NCBI GenBank assembly: GCA_942490895.1
Contig: CALNZC010000080.1
Span: 1 to 64,000 of the forward strand
Length of the DNA: 64,000 nucleotides
Direction: 5' to 3'
From: JAGNXB01 sp942490895
GTDB taxonomy: Bacteria; Bacteroidota; Bacteroidia; Chitinophagales; Saprospiraceae
Shown here: in pieces, positions 7,086 to 16,995 of the stretch
How the letters are laid out: each line of letters begins with the position of its first letter
Numbering within the stretch: the stretch's first letter is position 1
Made by a program: the position numbers and the translations under genes
The notes under the pieces: generated by a model
The model's database searches: none
The model's input: the letters and a program-made list of their open reading frames with translations, nothing else
What the model was told of the DNA's origin: nothing

Positions 7086-10000
7086 TCATTCTAAAGCCGG
7101 GTCATAAACTTCTACCCAACGTCCCGGAACAATGGCTGAGAAGTCTGGATTATACATGGCTTCCACCTTTTGTGCGGGTATATAGAATCTACCTGGATAT
7201 GCGGCTGTCAATGCCATCTGATAAACCTGTGGAATGCGGGTGCCATCCTTGTTGCTCGAAACATGCAAGTCAAAAAAATGATTGATACGATCATCGCGGA
7301 CATCCTGATATTTGAAGGAGGATGATTTCAGGGTAGTCACCGTCACCTGGTCCATCTTCAAGTTGCGGATCTCCCATCCAGTCGGAATGATCTGTTGGAG
7401 GGCTACTTCGGTCAAAGTCTCCCCGGAAGCAGAGGCATTCCACACCTTTGCCGTTCCCAGGAAGTCGGTCCCTCTGGGAATGCGTTCGACATTGAAACCC
7501 GAGCCATCTGGTCGGGTATAACTGACCTCCAGGGTGATGCCGTTCGCCTCCGCCTTTTCCTGGGCCAGATCCGGTTGTCCGGTCATCGATAATTGGACAA
7601 AGAGTTCTGACTTGGAGGTGTTCGTAATGACCAAAGGCTTGTTATCCAGTTTTTGAGGGGATAAGGCGACACTCACCATGTTTTGGTTCGTCCCCATCTG
7701 TTTTTTGGTACCATCCGAAAGGGTATAGGTCAAGGATAAACTGGAAGGGTCGGGAATCGATTTGGCATAGATCGCATAGGCCCACAGTCCTATTGATAAG
7801 GAGTGGGTGGAATACCACCGATCCGAATTCATGCGCTCGGCCATGGCTTTCAGAGTTAAAAATGCATTTGGCCGATCATTGGCGTCCAGCATAGAGATGA
7901 CCATTAACCCCATATCACGCACATCTGAGCCAAACGTGTGTCGGCTGTCCCGGTATATGGAAACGTACTTGGGTAGTCCTGCAGTAATTCGCTTGCTGAT
8001 GTCCGTTTTTCCTGCCCGAGCATAAGCACTGGCCAGGAGCCACCGTTCCAACTCTGGTAAATTGGCCTCTTCCATCAGCCGGTTCATCGCACCTAATTGT
8101 GGTTCGCCACTCACGGCTAACATAAACAGTCGAAAGGCTTGCAATGTGTGTGAATAGTACCCGTATCTCTCCAAAGCCTTTTTATCTGACGACCATTCAT
8201 TGGCAAACTGTTTTTGACTGGTCATGATCGAGCGCAGTCCTGCCTCTGAGACGGTATAGCCCTCTTTTTTAGCCAACTGGAGGAATAGGGTCGCATAGAT
8301 CTCGCTCCACATGTGGTAATAATGACCACTGGGCCAATAATGCAAACGTCCGGAACCATCTTTCATGGACAAAATGCGATGAATACCAGCAGTGACCCGG
8401 TCTCGAATATCCCGGGCGGCCCCCTCCGGGAGGTCAGCGAGTTTGTCCATATACAAGAGTGGAAACACCTTGGAAGTGGTCTGTTCGAGGCACCCGAAGT
8501 TGTAATTCATGAGGTAATTGAGGTGTTTGGTCACTTGAGCAGGAGGGAGGGTGAATGCCTCCAATTGCACGCTATTGGTGCCGGCAGTCCCGATCAATTG
8601 GGCTGTCAGGGTCGCGCTTTGTCCTGCCTTGATCAATTGTGTGTGGGAAACTGTTTGCGACGGATTGGGGTTACGCACAGCGATCTCAACTTCCTGCGTG
8701 GCAGATTCACCATGACCTTTGACTTCGATCTTAAACTTGGCGGTGCCAGAACGATCGAGGACCGTGATGGGGAAATATAGGGTCTTTTCATCCGGACTGG
8801 AGAAGGTCAAATGGGTGGTTTGAGGTCCGCTGAATTGGACAAAACCACTGGATTCTGTTACTGTGACTTTTGCGGATTTTATCTTTTTGTCCATCGCAAA
8901 TACAGTCACAGGAAGGAACAGTTTCTCACGGATTCCAAGTTGTCGAGGCAGTGTTGCCACCGTCATCAGGGGCTTCCGAATTGGGATTGTTTTCTCTGCA
9001 TGGCCATAAGCCAGATTGCCGGCGGCAACAACCATCAACCGAACACTGCCGACATAGTTGTCAATCGAAATTCGATGCTTAGCTGACCGGCCTGCCTTCA
9101 ATTTGAAGGGGCCTAAATGGACTATGGCGGGCTTGAATCGGTTGGCTTTGGGACTTCCGTCCGGTTTGGCTGCCGCGGCATCACCACCGATAGACACGAT
9201 CCGGCGCAGTTCGCCGGCAAAGCCACCGAGCACCTGGTCAAAGACATCCCAGGTACTGACGCCCAGGGCTTGTTTGCTATAGATGTGACGATAAGGGTCA
9301 GGTGTCGGGAACCGTGTCAGGTCCAGCAAACCTTCATCGACCAGCGCCAGCGTGTAGGACATTGACTTGCCTGCAGATTCCCGGATAGTGAAGTCATATT
9401 TCTGGTCAGGTCGCATTTCCTCCGGCGCATCCAGAACAGGTAGGATCCGAGATTCTGGGTCCTGAACATTGATTGAACGGACGCTATACAGCCGGAGCGG
9501 CAGATCATTGCCAGTCTGGTCATGGGGTTGGATCAAGGCCACATTCAAATAGACATTCGGGACCATGTTCCGGGATACCTTGAGGGAATAGGTGGTTTGC
9601 TCGGGCTGCAAGGCGATCAAATGCGCCTCCAGGATGCCTGCACCCGATTCGACGCTGATCAGCGCTTTCCCGGCTGATGCTCCCGGAAGGTTGATGGTGA
9701 CTTCTTCATCAGGGGCATAGGTATCTTTGTCCGTTGAAAAAGCAAAATAACGGGAGTCCTTATTGGATGGACTGGAGCGATCATAGATATAGATGTTTGC
9801 TCCGGAGCAATGCCCGGAGACCTGGTCGCATGCTTCAATCAGGTAGCGTGCATATTCCTGGAAAGTCAATGTCCAGGTAGCCAGTCCCTTGTCATCCGTG
9901 GTCACGATGGTTTCCTGCTTGAGATCTTGACCGTCTTGCTGGTTATAATCCATACGATTGTCCCGATAGCGTTCCCACCACCAACGCCATTTGAGTTTGA

Positions 10001-12695
10001 CTTTCTTCAAGGCCAGCTTCCGTCCTTTGATGGGTTTGCCCAAAGGGTCAACGCAGGCAAAAGTGATGGTGACTTTTTCATTCGGTCCGAAGGTGGGTGT
10101 TCCTTCCTTGTTTTTAGGGATAGAAACTCCACAGTACGATGGATAGGGGTCGTAATCAATGGAACGAAAATCCTGACTGAACCCGCCTCCCGGTTCATCA
10201 ACCCGAAATTTGAAATCCATTCGGACCTTGCCCGGTGGGCGTTGTGAGGCAAAGAGGTTCTTGCCGCGAATTTGAAATTCTCCGGTTTGATCTGTCACCC
10301 CTTCAGCCCAGACGAATCCGGAAAATGACTCACTCTGGCGTTCTGGATGGGTGAAGGAATACGCTTCAAATCCTTTGAAGTTAGGTCGAATGTGATTGGC
10401 TTTGGCTTCGATTTGTACCGCTTGCTCTTTGGCTGGAGCCCCATGAAGCCAGTTGGCTTTCAAGGTGGCCTTGATCGGTTCTGCATCCATAGACAGGCGG
10501 TCTTTGCCGAAGTCCAATTTCAGTTTGAGACGGTTGGGTTTAATCGTCTCTACGCGGATGTAATGATGAAAAACGGCTCCTCCTGCTACGAATTTGGCAT
10601 GCCAGGATCCGGTCGGGGCATCAGGAGTTGTAGCCACTGGAAAAGCATAGATCGGACCTACGGGAGTTGCATTGACAATCTTCCGCGTCAGTCGGCCACG
10701 CGGGTCATACAATTCCATGCTCACCGGGTAATTTTCTGGTAATGTCTTGACGGGATCATGCAGGATGAGATTCATAAAGATGGAATCTCCCGGTCGCCAA
10801 ACACCCCGTTCGGCATAGGTAAAACCACGCAAGCCTTTCTGTACAGCGACTCCTGAAGTTTCAAAGTCGGAGGTGGACAGGCTTTCATTACGTCTCAAGA
10901 CCAGGTACCCCGATGATACCCCTGAATTGACAACAACAAAATCGGGCGTGGTTTTTACCTTTCCCAGATAGATACCTCGTTCGTCGGTGCGGACAGTCTG
11001 GATGCGCTGGATCTGTTCGTCGTAAAACTGGACCTCGGCGCCGGAAACAGGGTTGGCTGTTCGCAAATCCGTAACCACTGCCAGGATATCCCCATTGTCG
11101 CCCATTTTTACGGTGATCCCCAGATCAGAGGCCAGTACATTGCGGGAAATAAATCGATCCGAATGATAATATTCAGGAGCGCATGGGTTGTCCCGGTTTT
11201 GCCAGGAATATTCACCGTGATATCCCATGGGTCCCCAGTAGGCATCCATAATGGAATTATTGTCCCGATCAGATGGCTGCCAATCATATTCATAGTCCTC
11301 TTCTGCGTCGGAATTGGATGATGATTCAATGGGGGCAGTTTCATCGCAGATATACCTTGTCTGTTGTGGCCAGAATCCAATTCTGACCTGATAAATGGCT
11401 TTGGGATCTTTCTGGATCAGAGGAGCAAGATCCAGAGCGTATCTCACCCATTCAAAATTGTTTCGTTCTGGATTCAATGCACTGAGGTCAACGGTACTTC
11501 TGTGGATGATCTTGCCGACACGTTGCAGTTCATAGGAGCCATCCAGGCTGTTGACCTGGAGGAATTGAAGAATGTTATTCGCATGGATCTTGAAGATCTC
11601 CACCTCTACGGCTTCCAGGTTGACGGCCTCAAAGGGAAAGTAAAGCTCCCTGGACTGAGGAAGGATCATGCCATTGCCGGCCAGACGAACTTGCGGAGCC
11701 ACCTGGGTGAAAGATGTTCGGGCGGAATAGGGTTGGGCCAGTCGCTGCCCTTGAATATCCCTGACGCCTACCAACACATCCAGGTTGAAAAGGCCTTCCA
11801 TGCGCTCAGGAAAATAGCAGGTGATCCGGTTCTTTTCGATGAGGAAGCGAGGGGTCAAGGCCGGTTTTTCCCGGATCAAAATGAGTCCGGTGAGGTCCTG
11901 GTCCGGATTGACCAGGTGTGAAAAGACAAGGTGGACGATGGATTGACTCCCCTGTTCGACACGCATATTCGCCACACGAAACTGTGCACTGCCGGGGATG
12001 ATCAAAGTTTCTTGACTGGTTTGGTCTAAACCAAGCGGGCGCCCATTAATCTGGAAGGTGATCTCCCTGTCGTCAGGGCTTTGGGCGATATTCTGGATAG
12101 TCAATCTGTGTGTGAGTCCGTTGGGGTCATGATCCCAGTTGATGTTTACTGTCCCATCCAGGGCAGGAATAGCCAAACAGGCCTCGACTTTTTCTGGGTC
12201 GGCCAGATCATTCGTATGGAGGATTCCTTTGAGGCTGAATTGTTTTGGGTTTGCGGCATCCGGAATGGTCAGATCATCCAATTGCAGGCGCAGAAACTGA
12301 TCCTTAACCCGCACATGGAAGCGGAACGATTGTAAAGAATCAGGCAGGCCCTGGACCAGACGATTCAGATCTAGATGTACGATATAGTCTGCACCTGATG
12401 CCAGGGGTTCTGAAGGTGTGAACCGCAGGGTGTAGTCATCTTCCCAAACCGTTGAGCCTTTTATGGACGGTTCAAGTTCAAAAGGGTTGGGTTTGAGTTC
12501 CTTCTCTTGCTGACCCTTCCCGTATGGTGCCGTAAATGTGACCATCAACGGGCTGGTCCTGGCGATGATCGGACCGCTGAACGCGGCGATATAGGCTTCA
12601 AAGTCATCCGGATTGGACAATTCTGTCTGACGTGAACCACAAGAAGACAATAGAACAAAGCAAATCAACAGGAAGGGGAGAGGGAGGTGCCGCAT
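7086..12695 (-). CDS. alpha-2-macroglobulin family lipoprotein
   Basis: A giant 1,869-residue bacterial alpha-2-macroglobulin. These envelope proteins are thought to trap attacking proteases by a bait region and a reactive thioester. The N-terminus is a lipoprotein signal with Cys19 (VLLSSCG). The N-terminal third has Ig-like macroglobulin domains; the MG2-like segment reads FTYAERGVWRPGDSIFMNLI; the thioester motif GCLEQ is intact at residues 1401-1405; an alpha/alpha-toroid (TED) region follows (YWPSGHYYHMWSEIYATLFL, GLWAYAIYAKS), then a receptor-binding-like C-terminus. An acidic Asn/Asp/Glu-rich insert sits near residues 460-500. The usual partner pbpC (PBP1C) is not adjacent. It stands alone, divergent from the Lon-domain gene. 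Confidence 0.95.
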   Translation of the reverse strand: MRHLPLPFLLICFVLLSSCGSRQTELSNPDDFEAYIAAFSGPIIARTSPLMVTFTAPYGKGQQEKELKPNPFELEPSIKGSTVWEDDYTLRFTPSEPLASGADYIVHLDLNRLVQGLPDSLQSFRFHVRVKDQFLRLQLDDLTIPDAANPKQFSLKGILHTNDLADPEKVEACLAIPALDGTVNINWDHDPNGLTHRLTIQNIAQSPDDREITFQINGRPLGLDQTSQETLIIPGSAQFRVANMRVEQGSQSIVHLVFSHLVNPDQDLTGLILIREKPALTPRFLIEKNRITCYFPERMEGLFNLDVLVGVRDIQGQRLAQPYSARTSFTQVAPQVRLAGNGMILPQSRELYFPFEAVNLEAVEVEIFKIHANNILQFLQVNSLDGSYELQRVGKIIHRSTVDLSALNPERNNFEWVRYALDLAPLIQKDPKAIYQVRIGFWPQQTRYICDETAPIESSSNSDAEEDYEYDWQPSDRDNNSIMDAYWGPMGYHGEYSWQNRDNPCAPEYYHSDRFISRNVLASDLGITVKMGDNGDILAVVTDLRTANPVSGAEVQFYDEQIQRIQTVRTDERGIYLGKVKTTPDFVVVNSGVSSGYLVLRRNESLSTSDFETSGVAVQKGLRGFTYAERGVWRPGDSIFMNLILHDPVKTLPENYPVSMELYDPRGRLTRKIVNATPVGPIYAFPVATTPDAPTGSWHAKFVAGGAVFHHYIRVETIKPNRLKLKLDFGKDRLSMDAEPIKATLKANWLHGAPAKEQAVQIEAKANHIRPNFKGFEAYSFTHPERQSESFSGFVWAEGVTDQTGEFQIRGKNLFASQRPPGKVRMDFKFRVDEPGGGFSQDFRSIDYDPYPSYCGVSIPKNKEGTPTFGPNEKVTITFACVDPLGKPIKGRKLALKKVKLKWRWWWERYRDNRMDYNQQDGQDLKQETIVTTDDKGLATWTLTFQEYARYLIEACDQVSGHCSGANIYIYDRSSPSNKDSRYFAFSTDKDTYAPDEEVTINLPGASAGKALISVESGAGILEAHLIALQPEQTTYSLKVSRNMVPNVYLNVALIQPHDQTGNDLPLRLYSVRSINVQDPESRILPVLDAPEEMRPDQKYDFTIRESAGKSMSYTLALVDEGLLDLTRFPTPDPYRHIYSKQALGVSTWDVFDQVLGGFAGELRRIVSIGGDAAAAKPDGSPKANRFKPAIVHLGPFKLKAGRSAKHRISIDNYVGSVRLMVVAAGNLAYGHAEKTIPIRKPLMTVATLPRQLGIREKLFLPVTVFAMDKKIKSAKVTVTESSGFVQFSGPQTTHLTFSSPDEKTLYFPITVLDRSGTAKFKIEVKGHGESATQEVEIAVRNPNPSQTVSHTQLIKAGQSATLTAQLIGTAGTNSVQLEAFTLPPAQVTKHLNYLMNYNFGCLEQTTSKVFPLLYMDKLADLPEGAARDIRDRVTAGIHRILSMKDGSGRLHYWPSGHYYHMWSEIYATLFLQLAKKEGYTVSEAGLRSIMTSQKQFANEWSSDKKALERYGYYSHTLQAFRLFMLAVSGEPQLGAMNRLMEEANLPELERWLLASAYARAGKTDISKRITAGLPKYVSIYRDSRHTFGSDVRDMGLMVISMLDANDRPNAFLTLKAMAERMNSDRWYSTHSLSIGLWAYAIYAKSIPDPSSLSLTYTLSDGTKKQMGTNQNMVSVALSPQKLDNKPLVITNTSKSELFVQLSMTGQPDLAQEKAEANGITLEVSYTRPDGSGFNVERIPRGTDFLGTAKVWNASASGETLTEVALQQIIPTGWEIRNLKMDQVTVTTLKSSSFKYQDVRDDRINHFFDLHVSSNKDGTRIPQVYQMALTAAYPGRFYIPAQKVEAMYNPDFSAIVPGRWVEVYDPALE

Positions 12696-12785
12696 GTTGG
12701 AGGTTGTGGCTCTAATTTAAGGCAGGGATGCGGGTAAATGTAAGATTTCGGCATATTTGCTGCCCAGAATGTCTGATGCACTGAA

Positions 12786-13433
12786 ATGGAAATCCCAAAC
12801 AACCATATACCCCACTTTCCACTGGAACTGGTTCCCTTTCCCGGAGAGCGAGTGAACCTGCACATCTTTGAACCACGATATCGACAGTTGATCCATCAGA
12901 TCCACCAGTCAGAGGGGACTTTCTGTATCCCAGCAGTGATCGAAAAAAAAGTGCAACCATTGGCTACAGAAATGAGATTGCTCAAGATCGCCCACCAGTA
13001 TGAAGATGGCCGGTTGGATGTCTCCGTAGAGGGTATCGGGGTTGCTCAAACGATCGACTTTTTTCCTATGCTGATCGGATGGCTTTACCCTGGAGGGTCC
13101 ATCGAGAGATTGCCCTCTATTGATAATGGTCACGACCTGAATCGATTGAAGATCATTGATCTGGTCCGGGAATTATGGACGTTGTTGAAGATCGAAAAAA
13201 CGGTTCCGGTTTTGAGTGAGCTCTCCTCCGTGTTCGCGATTGGTCATTATATCGGATTGGACCTGGCTTTGGAGTATCAGTTGCTCTCCTTGCAGGAAGA
13301 GTTGGATCGACAGGAAATGGTCATTCAACATTTGGAGGAATGGATGCCTTCTGTACGGGAGATGGAAGAGACGAAGAGGAAGGCTGGGATGAACGGGCAT
13401 TTCAGAGAATTGCCGCCTTCTGATTGGGCATAA
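12786..13433 (+). CDS. Lon N-terminal (substrate-binding) domain protein
   Basis: A 215-residue stand-alone LON substrate-binding domain protein. The signature is at the N-terminus: FPLELVPFPGERVNLHIFEPRY closely follows the family pattern LP[LV]xxxVxFPGxxxxLxIFExRY. Lon protease itself would have an AAA+ module and a protease domain, both absent. Such free domains (YcaO-unrelated, sometimes called peptidase S16 domain proteins) may serve as adaptors or binding proteins; the role is not established. The gene is divergent from the macroglobulin gene across 90 bases. Confidence 0.85.
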   Translation: MEIPNNHIPHFPLELVPFPGERVNLHIFEPRYRQLIHQIHQSEGTFCIPAVIEKKVQPLATEMRLLKIAHQYEDGRLDVSVEGIGVAQTIDFFPMLIGWLYPGGSIERLPSIDNGHDLNRLKIIDLVRELWTLLKIEKTVPVLSELSSVFAIGHYIGLDLALEYQLLSLQEELDRQEMVIQHLEEWMPSVREMEETKRKAGMNGHFRELPPSDWA

Positions 13434-13438
13434 AAATG

Positions 13439-13626
13439 CCACTTAAGCACCTTGGTGGAGATATGGACCCCAAATATCAGGATTAGGGCGTCTGACTTAT
13501 TTCGGTAATCCCCTTGGTTCGAATGAACACCGATCGCAATCGGTTGGGGCCCGCCCTAGATAGATCAAGTACGACCCTTATTTTAATCATGTTGAGCCAA
13601 ACTACAGCGTAGTGGTGCTTAAGTGG
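13439..13626. repeat. 188-bp element bounded by 13-bp inverted repeats
   Basis: The ends ccacttaagcacc (13439-13451) and ggtgcttaagtgg (13614-13626) are perfect inverted repeats of 13 bases. Inside, tagggcg (13484-13490) pairs with cgcccta (13552-13558), and accgat/atcggt forms a hairpin at about 13529-13544, so the whole piece can fold back in nested fashion. There is no open frame of note and no obvious target-site duplication. It looks like a miniature inverted-repeat element or a structured RNA; the sequence alone does not decide. Confidence 0.55.
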
Positions 13627-13803
13627 ACTGCATCTTCGGTGACTGTTCACCGTATTTCAAATGTAAGGGATCTGGATCTGAATTCCAAGAGTGGGGACTG
13701 TTTTCAGGGTGACTGTCGGGTAGCATTTCCACTTTCAATCATGATTGGGGATGATTTCTCGCCAACAACCCTCTATATAAGCTCCCCTTCCTGTGGGGTT
13801 GTC

Positions 13804-13811
13804 TATATTTG
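13804..13811 (+). promoter_or_regulatory. -7 box upstream of aminotransferase
   Basis: TATATTTG matches TAnnTTTG and lies 23 bases before the aminotransferase ATG. No clear -33 TTTG is present. Confidence 0.45.
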
Positions 13812-13834
13812 CGCCATCATTCAAACACCTGCTT

Positions 13835-14971
13835 ATGTCCGCTGTTGAGCCGATCCAAATGGTCGATCTGAAGACCCAGTACCAAGCCATACAAACGGAG
13901 GTGGAAGCAGCCATCCGACAGGTGTTGGACTCCAATCAGTATATCAATGGAAGTGCTGTCAAATCATTTTCCAGTCATCTGGCCTCCTATCTGAACGCCA
14001 AGAGTGTTATTCCGTGTGGAAACGGAACAGATGCCTTGCAGATCGCGCTGATGGCACTGGACCTGCAGCCGGGTGATGAAGTGATTACTGCACCATTTAC
14101 GTTTATCGCGACAGCTGAGGTGATTTCTCTTCTCGGATTAAAGCCGGTCTTCGCTGACGTGGACCCGGACTATTTTAACCTGGATCCAAAGGATGTGGAG
14201 CGCAAGATCACTGCACGGACGAAAGTGATCATGCCCGTTCACTTGTATGGACAGACAGCGCCCATGGAGCCGCTAATGGACCTGGCGAAAAAACATGATC
14301 TGGTCATCATTGAGGACAATGCACAGGCTATCGGAGCCGATTTTCTCTTTAAGGATGGTCGAAAAGCCAAGGCGGGTATGATCGGTGATATCGGTTGCAC
14401 CTCCTTTTATCCCTCCAAGAATCTGGGGGCTTACGGAGATGCGGGGGCAGTCTTCACGCAGGATGAATCGATCGGAGAGAAGATCAATACCATCGCAAAC
14501 CACGGGTCAAAAGTGCGCTACTATCACGATGTAGTCGGTGTCAACAGCCGGCTCGATTCCATCCAGGCTGCTATTCTGGATATCAAATTGGGGCATCTGG
14601 ATGAATATATCCAGCGCCGACAGGCAGCTGCTGCTGCGTATGACAGAGGACTAGCGGGTATTCCCCAGGTAACCGTGCCGGCGAGGGCACCCTGGTCTAC
14701 GCATGTTTTTCATCAGTATACCTTGAAAGTGACAGAAAGAAGGGATGCCTTGAAAGATGCCCTGCAGGCAGCGGGTATTCCCTCTATGATCTATTATCCA
14801 GTGCCCTTGCATCTTCAGCCCGCCTATGCCGGTTATGGGTATGCAATAGGCCAGTTTCCTGTAAGTGAACAATTGGCGGAGGAGGTGATCTCCTTGCCTA
14901 TGCATACTGAATTGACCGAAGGTCAGATCGAGCTTATTTGTACTACCATTCGACAGTTTTACACCGTATAA
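13835..14971 (+). CDS. DegT/DnrJ/EryC1/StrS-family sugar aminotransferase
   Basis: A 378-residue PLP-dependent aminotransferase that transfers an amino group to a keto-sugar nucleotide. The start is set at 13835 since homologues begin near MVDLKTQY; the longer frame lacks support. Motifs: GNGTDAL (phosphate binding, 62-68), EDNAQAIGA with the PLP-pairing Asp161, and the Schiff-base lysine in FYPSKNLGAYGD (Lys195). The substrate sugar cannot be read from sequence, but linkage to the UDP-xylose-synthase-like and dTDP-glucose dehydratase genes immediately downstream (9 and 2 bases apart) fits synthesis of an amino sugar for surface polysaccharide. Confidence 0.92.
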   Translation: MSAVEPIQMVDLKTQYQAIQTEVEAAIRQVLDSNQYINGSAVKSFSSHLASYLNAKSVIPCGNGTDALQIALMALDLQPGDEVITAPFTFIATAEVISLLGLKPVFADVDPDYFNLDPKDVERKITARTKVIMPVHLYGQTAPMEPLMDLAKKHDLVIIEDNAQAIGADFLFKDGRKAKAGMIGDIGCTSFYPSKNLGAYGDAGAVFTQDESIGEKINTIANHGSKVRYYHDVVGVNSRLDSIQAAILDIKLGHLDEYIQRRQAAAAAYDRGLAGIPQVTVPARAPWSTHVFHQYTLKVTERRDALKDALQAAGIPSMIYYPVPLHLQPAYAGYGYAIGQFPVSEQLAEEVISLPMHTELTEGQIELICTTIRQFYTV

Positions 14972-14980
14972 TTCCTTCTT

Positions 14981-15925
14981 ATGAAACGTATTTTGATCAC
15001 CGGCGCTGCCGGTTTTATCGGATCTCACCTGAGCGACCGCTTCATCAAGGAGGGATATAACGTGATCGGAATGGACAATCTCCTGACCGGTTCATTGACA
15101 AACATCGAGCACCTCTTCAAACTGAAGGAATTCGACTTTTATCATCACGATGTGTCCAAGTTTGTTCATGTGCCGGGACACCTGGATTATATCCTGCATT
15201 TTGCCTCTCCTGCCAGCCCGATCGATTATCTCCAGATGCCGATCCAGACGCTGAAAGTAGGGTCATTGGGTACGCATAATCTACTTGGCCTGGCGAAGGA
15301 AAAAAAGGCACGTCTGCTGATTGCTTCGACGTCTGAAGTTTACGGAGATCCATTAGAGCATCCTCAAAAAGAGACCTACTGGGGCAATGTCAACCCGATC
15401 GGTCCCCGGGGTGTCTATGATGAAGCCAAACGTTTCCAGGAGGCCATTACAATGGCGTATCATACTTACCACGGGTTAGAGACGCGTATTGTTCGGATCT
15501 TCAACACCTATGGTCCACGGATGCGCGTGAATGATGGACGAGTGTTACCCGCATTCTTTTCTCAGGCGATACGAGGTGAAGGATTAACCGTTTTTGGTGA
15601 TGGTGAACAGACCCGTTCATTCTGCTATGTAGATGACCTGGTGGAAGGTATATACCGGTTGCTATTGAGTGACTATGCTCAACCAGTGAACATTGGCAAT
15701 CCTGCCGAGATGACCATTATGGAATTTGCGCAAGAAGTGCTCAGCCTGGTCGGTAACCCCAAAGCGTATGTCGATTATCGTCCGCTGCCTGTGGATGACC
15801 CCAAACAACGCAAACCGGATATTACTCTGGCCAGAGAACTCCTGAGTTGGGAGCCGAAGGTGGACCGTGAAGAAGGTCTGGCCAGAACCTATGAATATTT
15901 CAAATCAGTGGTCAAACCTGGATAA
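14981..15925 (+). CDS. UDP-glucuronate decarboxylase-like SDR (UDP-xylose synthase)
   Basis: A 314-residue extended short-chain dehydrogenase. The Rossmann motif GAAGFIG starts at residue 8; the HFASPASPIDY block, the STSEVYGDP strand (Thr117, Ser118, Glu119) and the catalytic Y146xxxK150 in GPRGVYDEAKR are the signature of UDP-xylose synthase (UXS), which oxidises and decarboxylates UDP-glucuronate. RIFNTYGPRM and FGDGEQTRSFCYVDD complete the substrate-binding part. It lacks the membrane anchor of animal UXS, as usual in bacteria. It is in an operon with the flanking aminotransferase and dTDP-glucose dehydratase genes. Confidence 0.9.
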   Translation: MKRILITGAAGFIGSHLSDRFIKEGYNVIGMDNLLTGSLTNIEHLFKLKEFDFYHHDVSKFVHVPGHLDYILHFASPASPIDYLQMPIQTLKVGSLGTHNLLGLAKEKKARLLIASTSEVYGDPLEHPQKETYWGNVNPIGPRGVYDEAKRFQEAITMAYHTYHGLETRIVRIFNTYGPRMRVNDGRVLPAFFSQAIRGEGLTVFGDGEQTRSFCYVDDLVEGIYRLLLSDYAQPVNIGNPAEMTIMEFAQEVLSLVGNPKAYVDYRPLPVDDPKQRKPDITLARELLSWEPKVDREEGLARTYEYFKSVVKPG

Positions 15926-15927
15926 AG

Positions 15928-16995
15928 ATGGCAGAAGGCAAACATATCCTTGTGACTGGTGGAGCCGGATTTATCGGCTCACATCTGATTCGGTTGCTGG
16001 TGAAGAAGTATCCCAACGACCAGATATGGAACCTGGATGCCCTGACCTATGCTGGTAATCTTGAGAATTTGCGGGATGTTGAACATGCATCCAATCTTCA
16101 TTTTGTAAAAGGGGATATTACCGATGCTGCTTTTCTGGCAGATCTTTTTGGCCGACAACAATTTGATGGGGTGATCCATCTCGCTGCTGAATCCCATGTC
16201 GATCGATCCATAACCGGTCCTTTGGCATTTGTCCAGACCAATGTGATCGGGACGGTACAGCTGCTGGAAGCAGCACGAAAACAGTGGGCCGATCAACCTG
16301 ACGGAAAACGCTTCTACCATGTGTCTACTGACGAGGTGTATGGCAGTTTGGGTGAAACAGGCTTTTTCACAGAAGACACATCATACGATCCCCGGTCCCC
16401 TTACTCCGCCTCCAAGGCGAGTTCAGATCATTTCGTTCGGGCTTATTTTCATACCTACGGGTTACCTGTAGTGATCAGCAATTGTTCCAATAACTAAGGT
16501 CCCTATCAGTTTCCGGAGAAGTTGCTCCCACTGATGATCCACAACATTCAGCAGCGTAAGCCGCTTCCAGTGTATGGTGATGGACAGTATACCCGTGACT
16601 GGTTGTGGGTGATCGATCATGTCGAAGCCATTGACACTATCTTTCGTACAGGAGTGACAGGGGAGACTTACAATATTGGTGGAGAAAACGAGTGGAAGAA
16701 TATTGACCTCGTCCATCTCTTGTGTCAGACAATGGATCGTTTACTTGACCGCCCTGAAGGTGATAGTGCATCTTTGATCACTTTCGTCAAGGACAGACCT
16801 GGTCATGATCGGCGTTATGCCATAGATGCCGAAAAGCTTCAGAGAGAATTGGGGTGGACGCCCAAGGTTCAAATGGAGCAAGGGTTGGAAGATACCGCCA
16901 GGTGGTATCTGGATAATCAGGAATGGTTGGATGGTGTGACATCAGGGGCGTATCAGCACTATTTTCAAAAGCAATACGGCACCCAGGGGCATTAA
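15928..16995 (+). pseudogene. rfbB: dTDP-glucose 4,6-dehydratase interrupted by in-frame TAA
   Basis: The frame encodes RmlB, which converts dTDP-glucose to dTDP-4-keto-6-deoxyglucose. GGAGFIG (11-17), the STDEVYG motif (Ser133-Thr134-Asp135-Glu136) and catalytic Tyr159/Lys163 (YSASK) are intact. At 16495-16497 a TAA replaces the Tyr codon of the conserved NCSNNYGPYQFPEKL block (codon 190). The same frame then continues without a break to a normal C-terminus (RPGHDRRYAID, LGWTPK) at 16995, 355 residues in total. A single base change (TAT or TAC to TAA) explains it. If real, the enzyme is truncated and lacks its substrate-binding half; if a consensus error, the gene is intact. It is 2 bases after the UXS-like gene. 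Confidence 0.88.

Larger units (their letters stand above)
13434..13834. other. 401-bp gene-free interval
   Basis: No coding region is supported between the Lon-domain gene and the aminotransferase. It contains the inverted-repeat element (13439-13626), a second small hairpin (cggtga/tcaccg at 13637-13652) and, close to the right edge, a TATATTTG promoter box. Confidence 0.6.

Noticed and set aside
16522..16995. Separate small gene starting after the rfbB stop
   Set aside because: It is the in-frame continuation of rfbB; its first residues are internal RmlB sequence.
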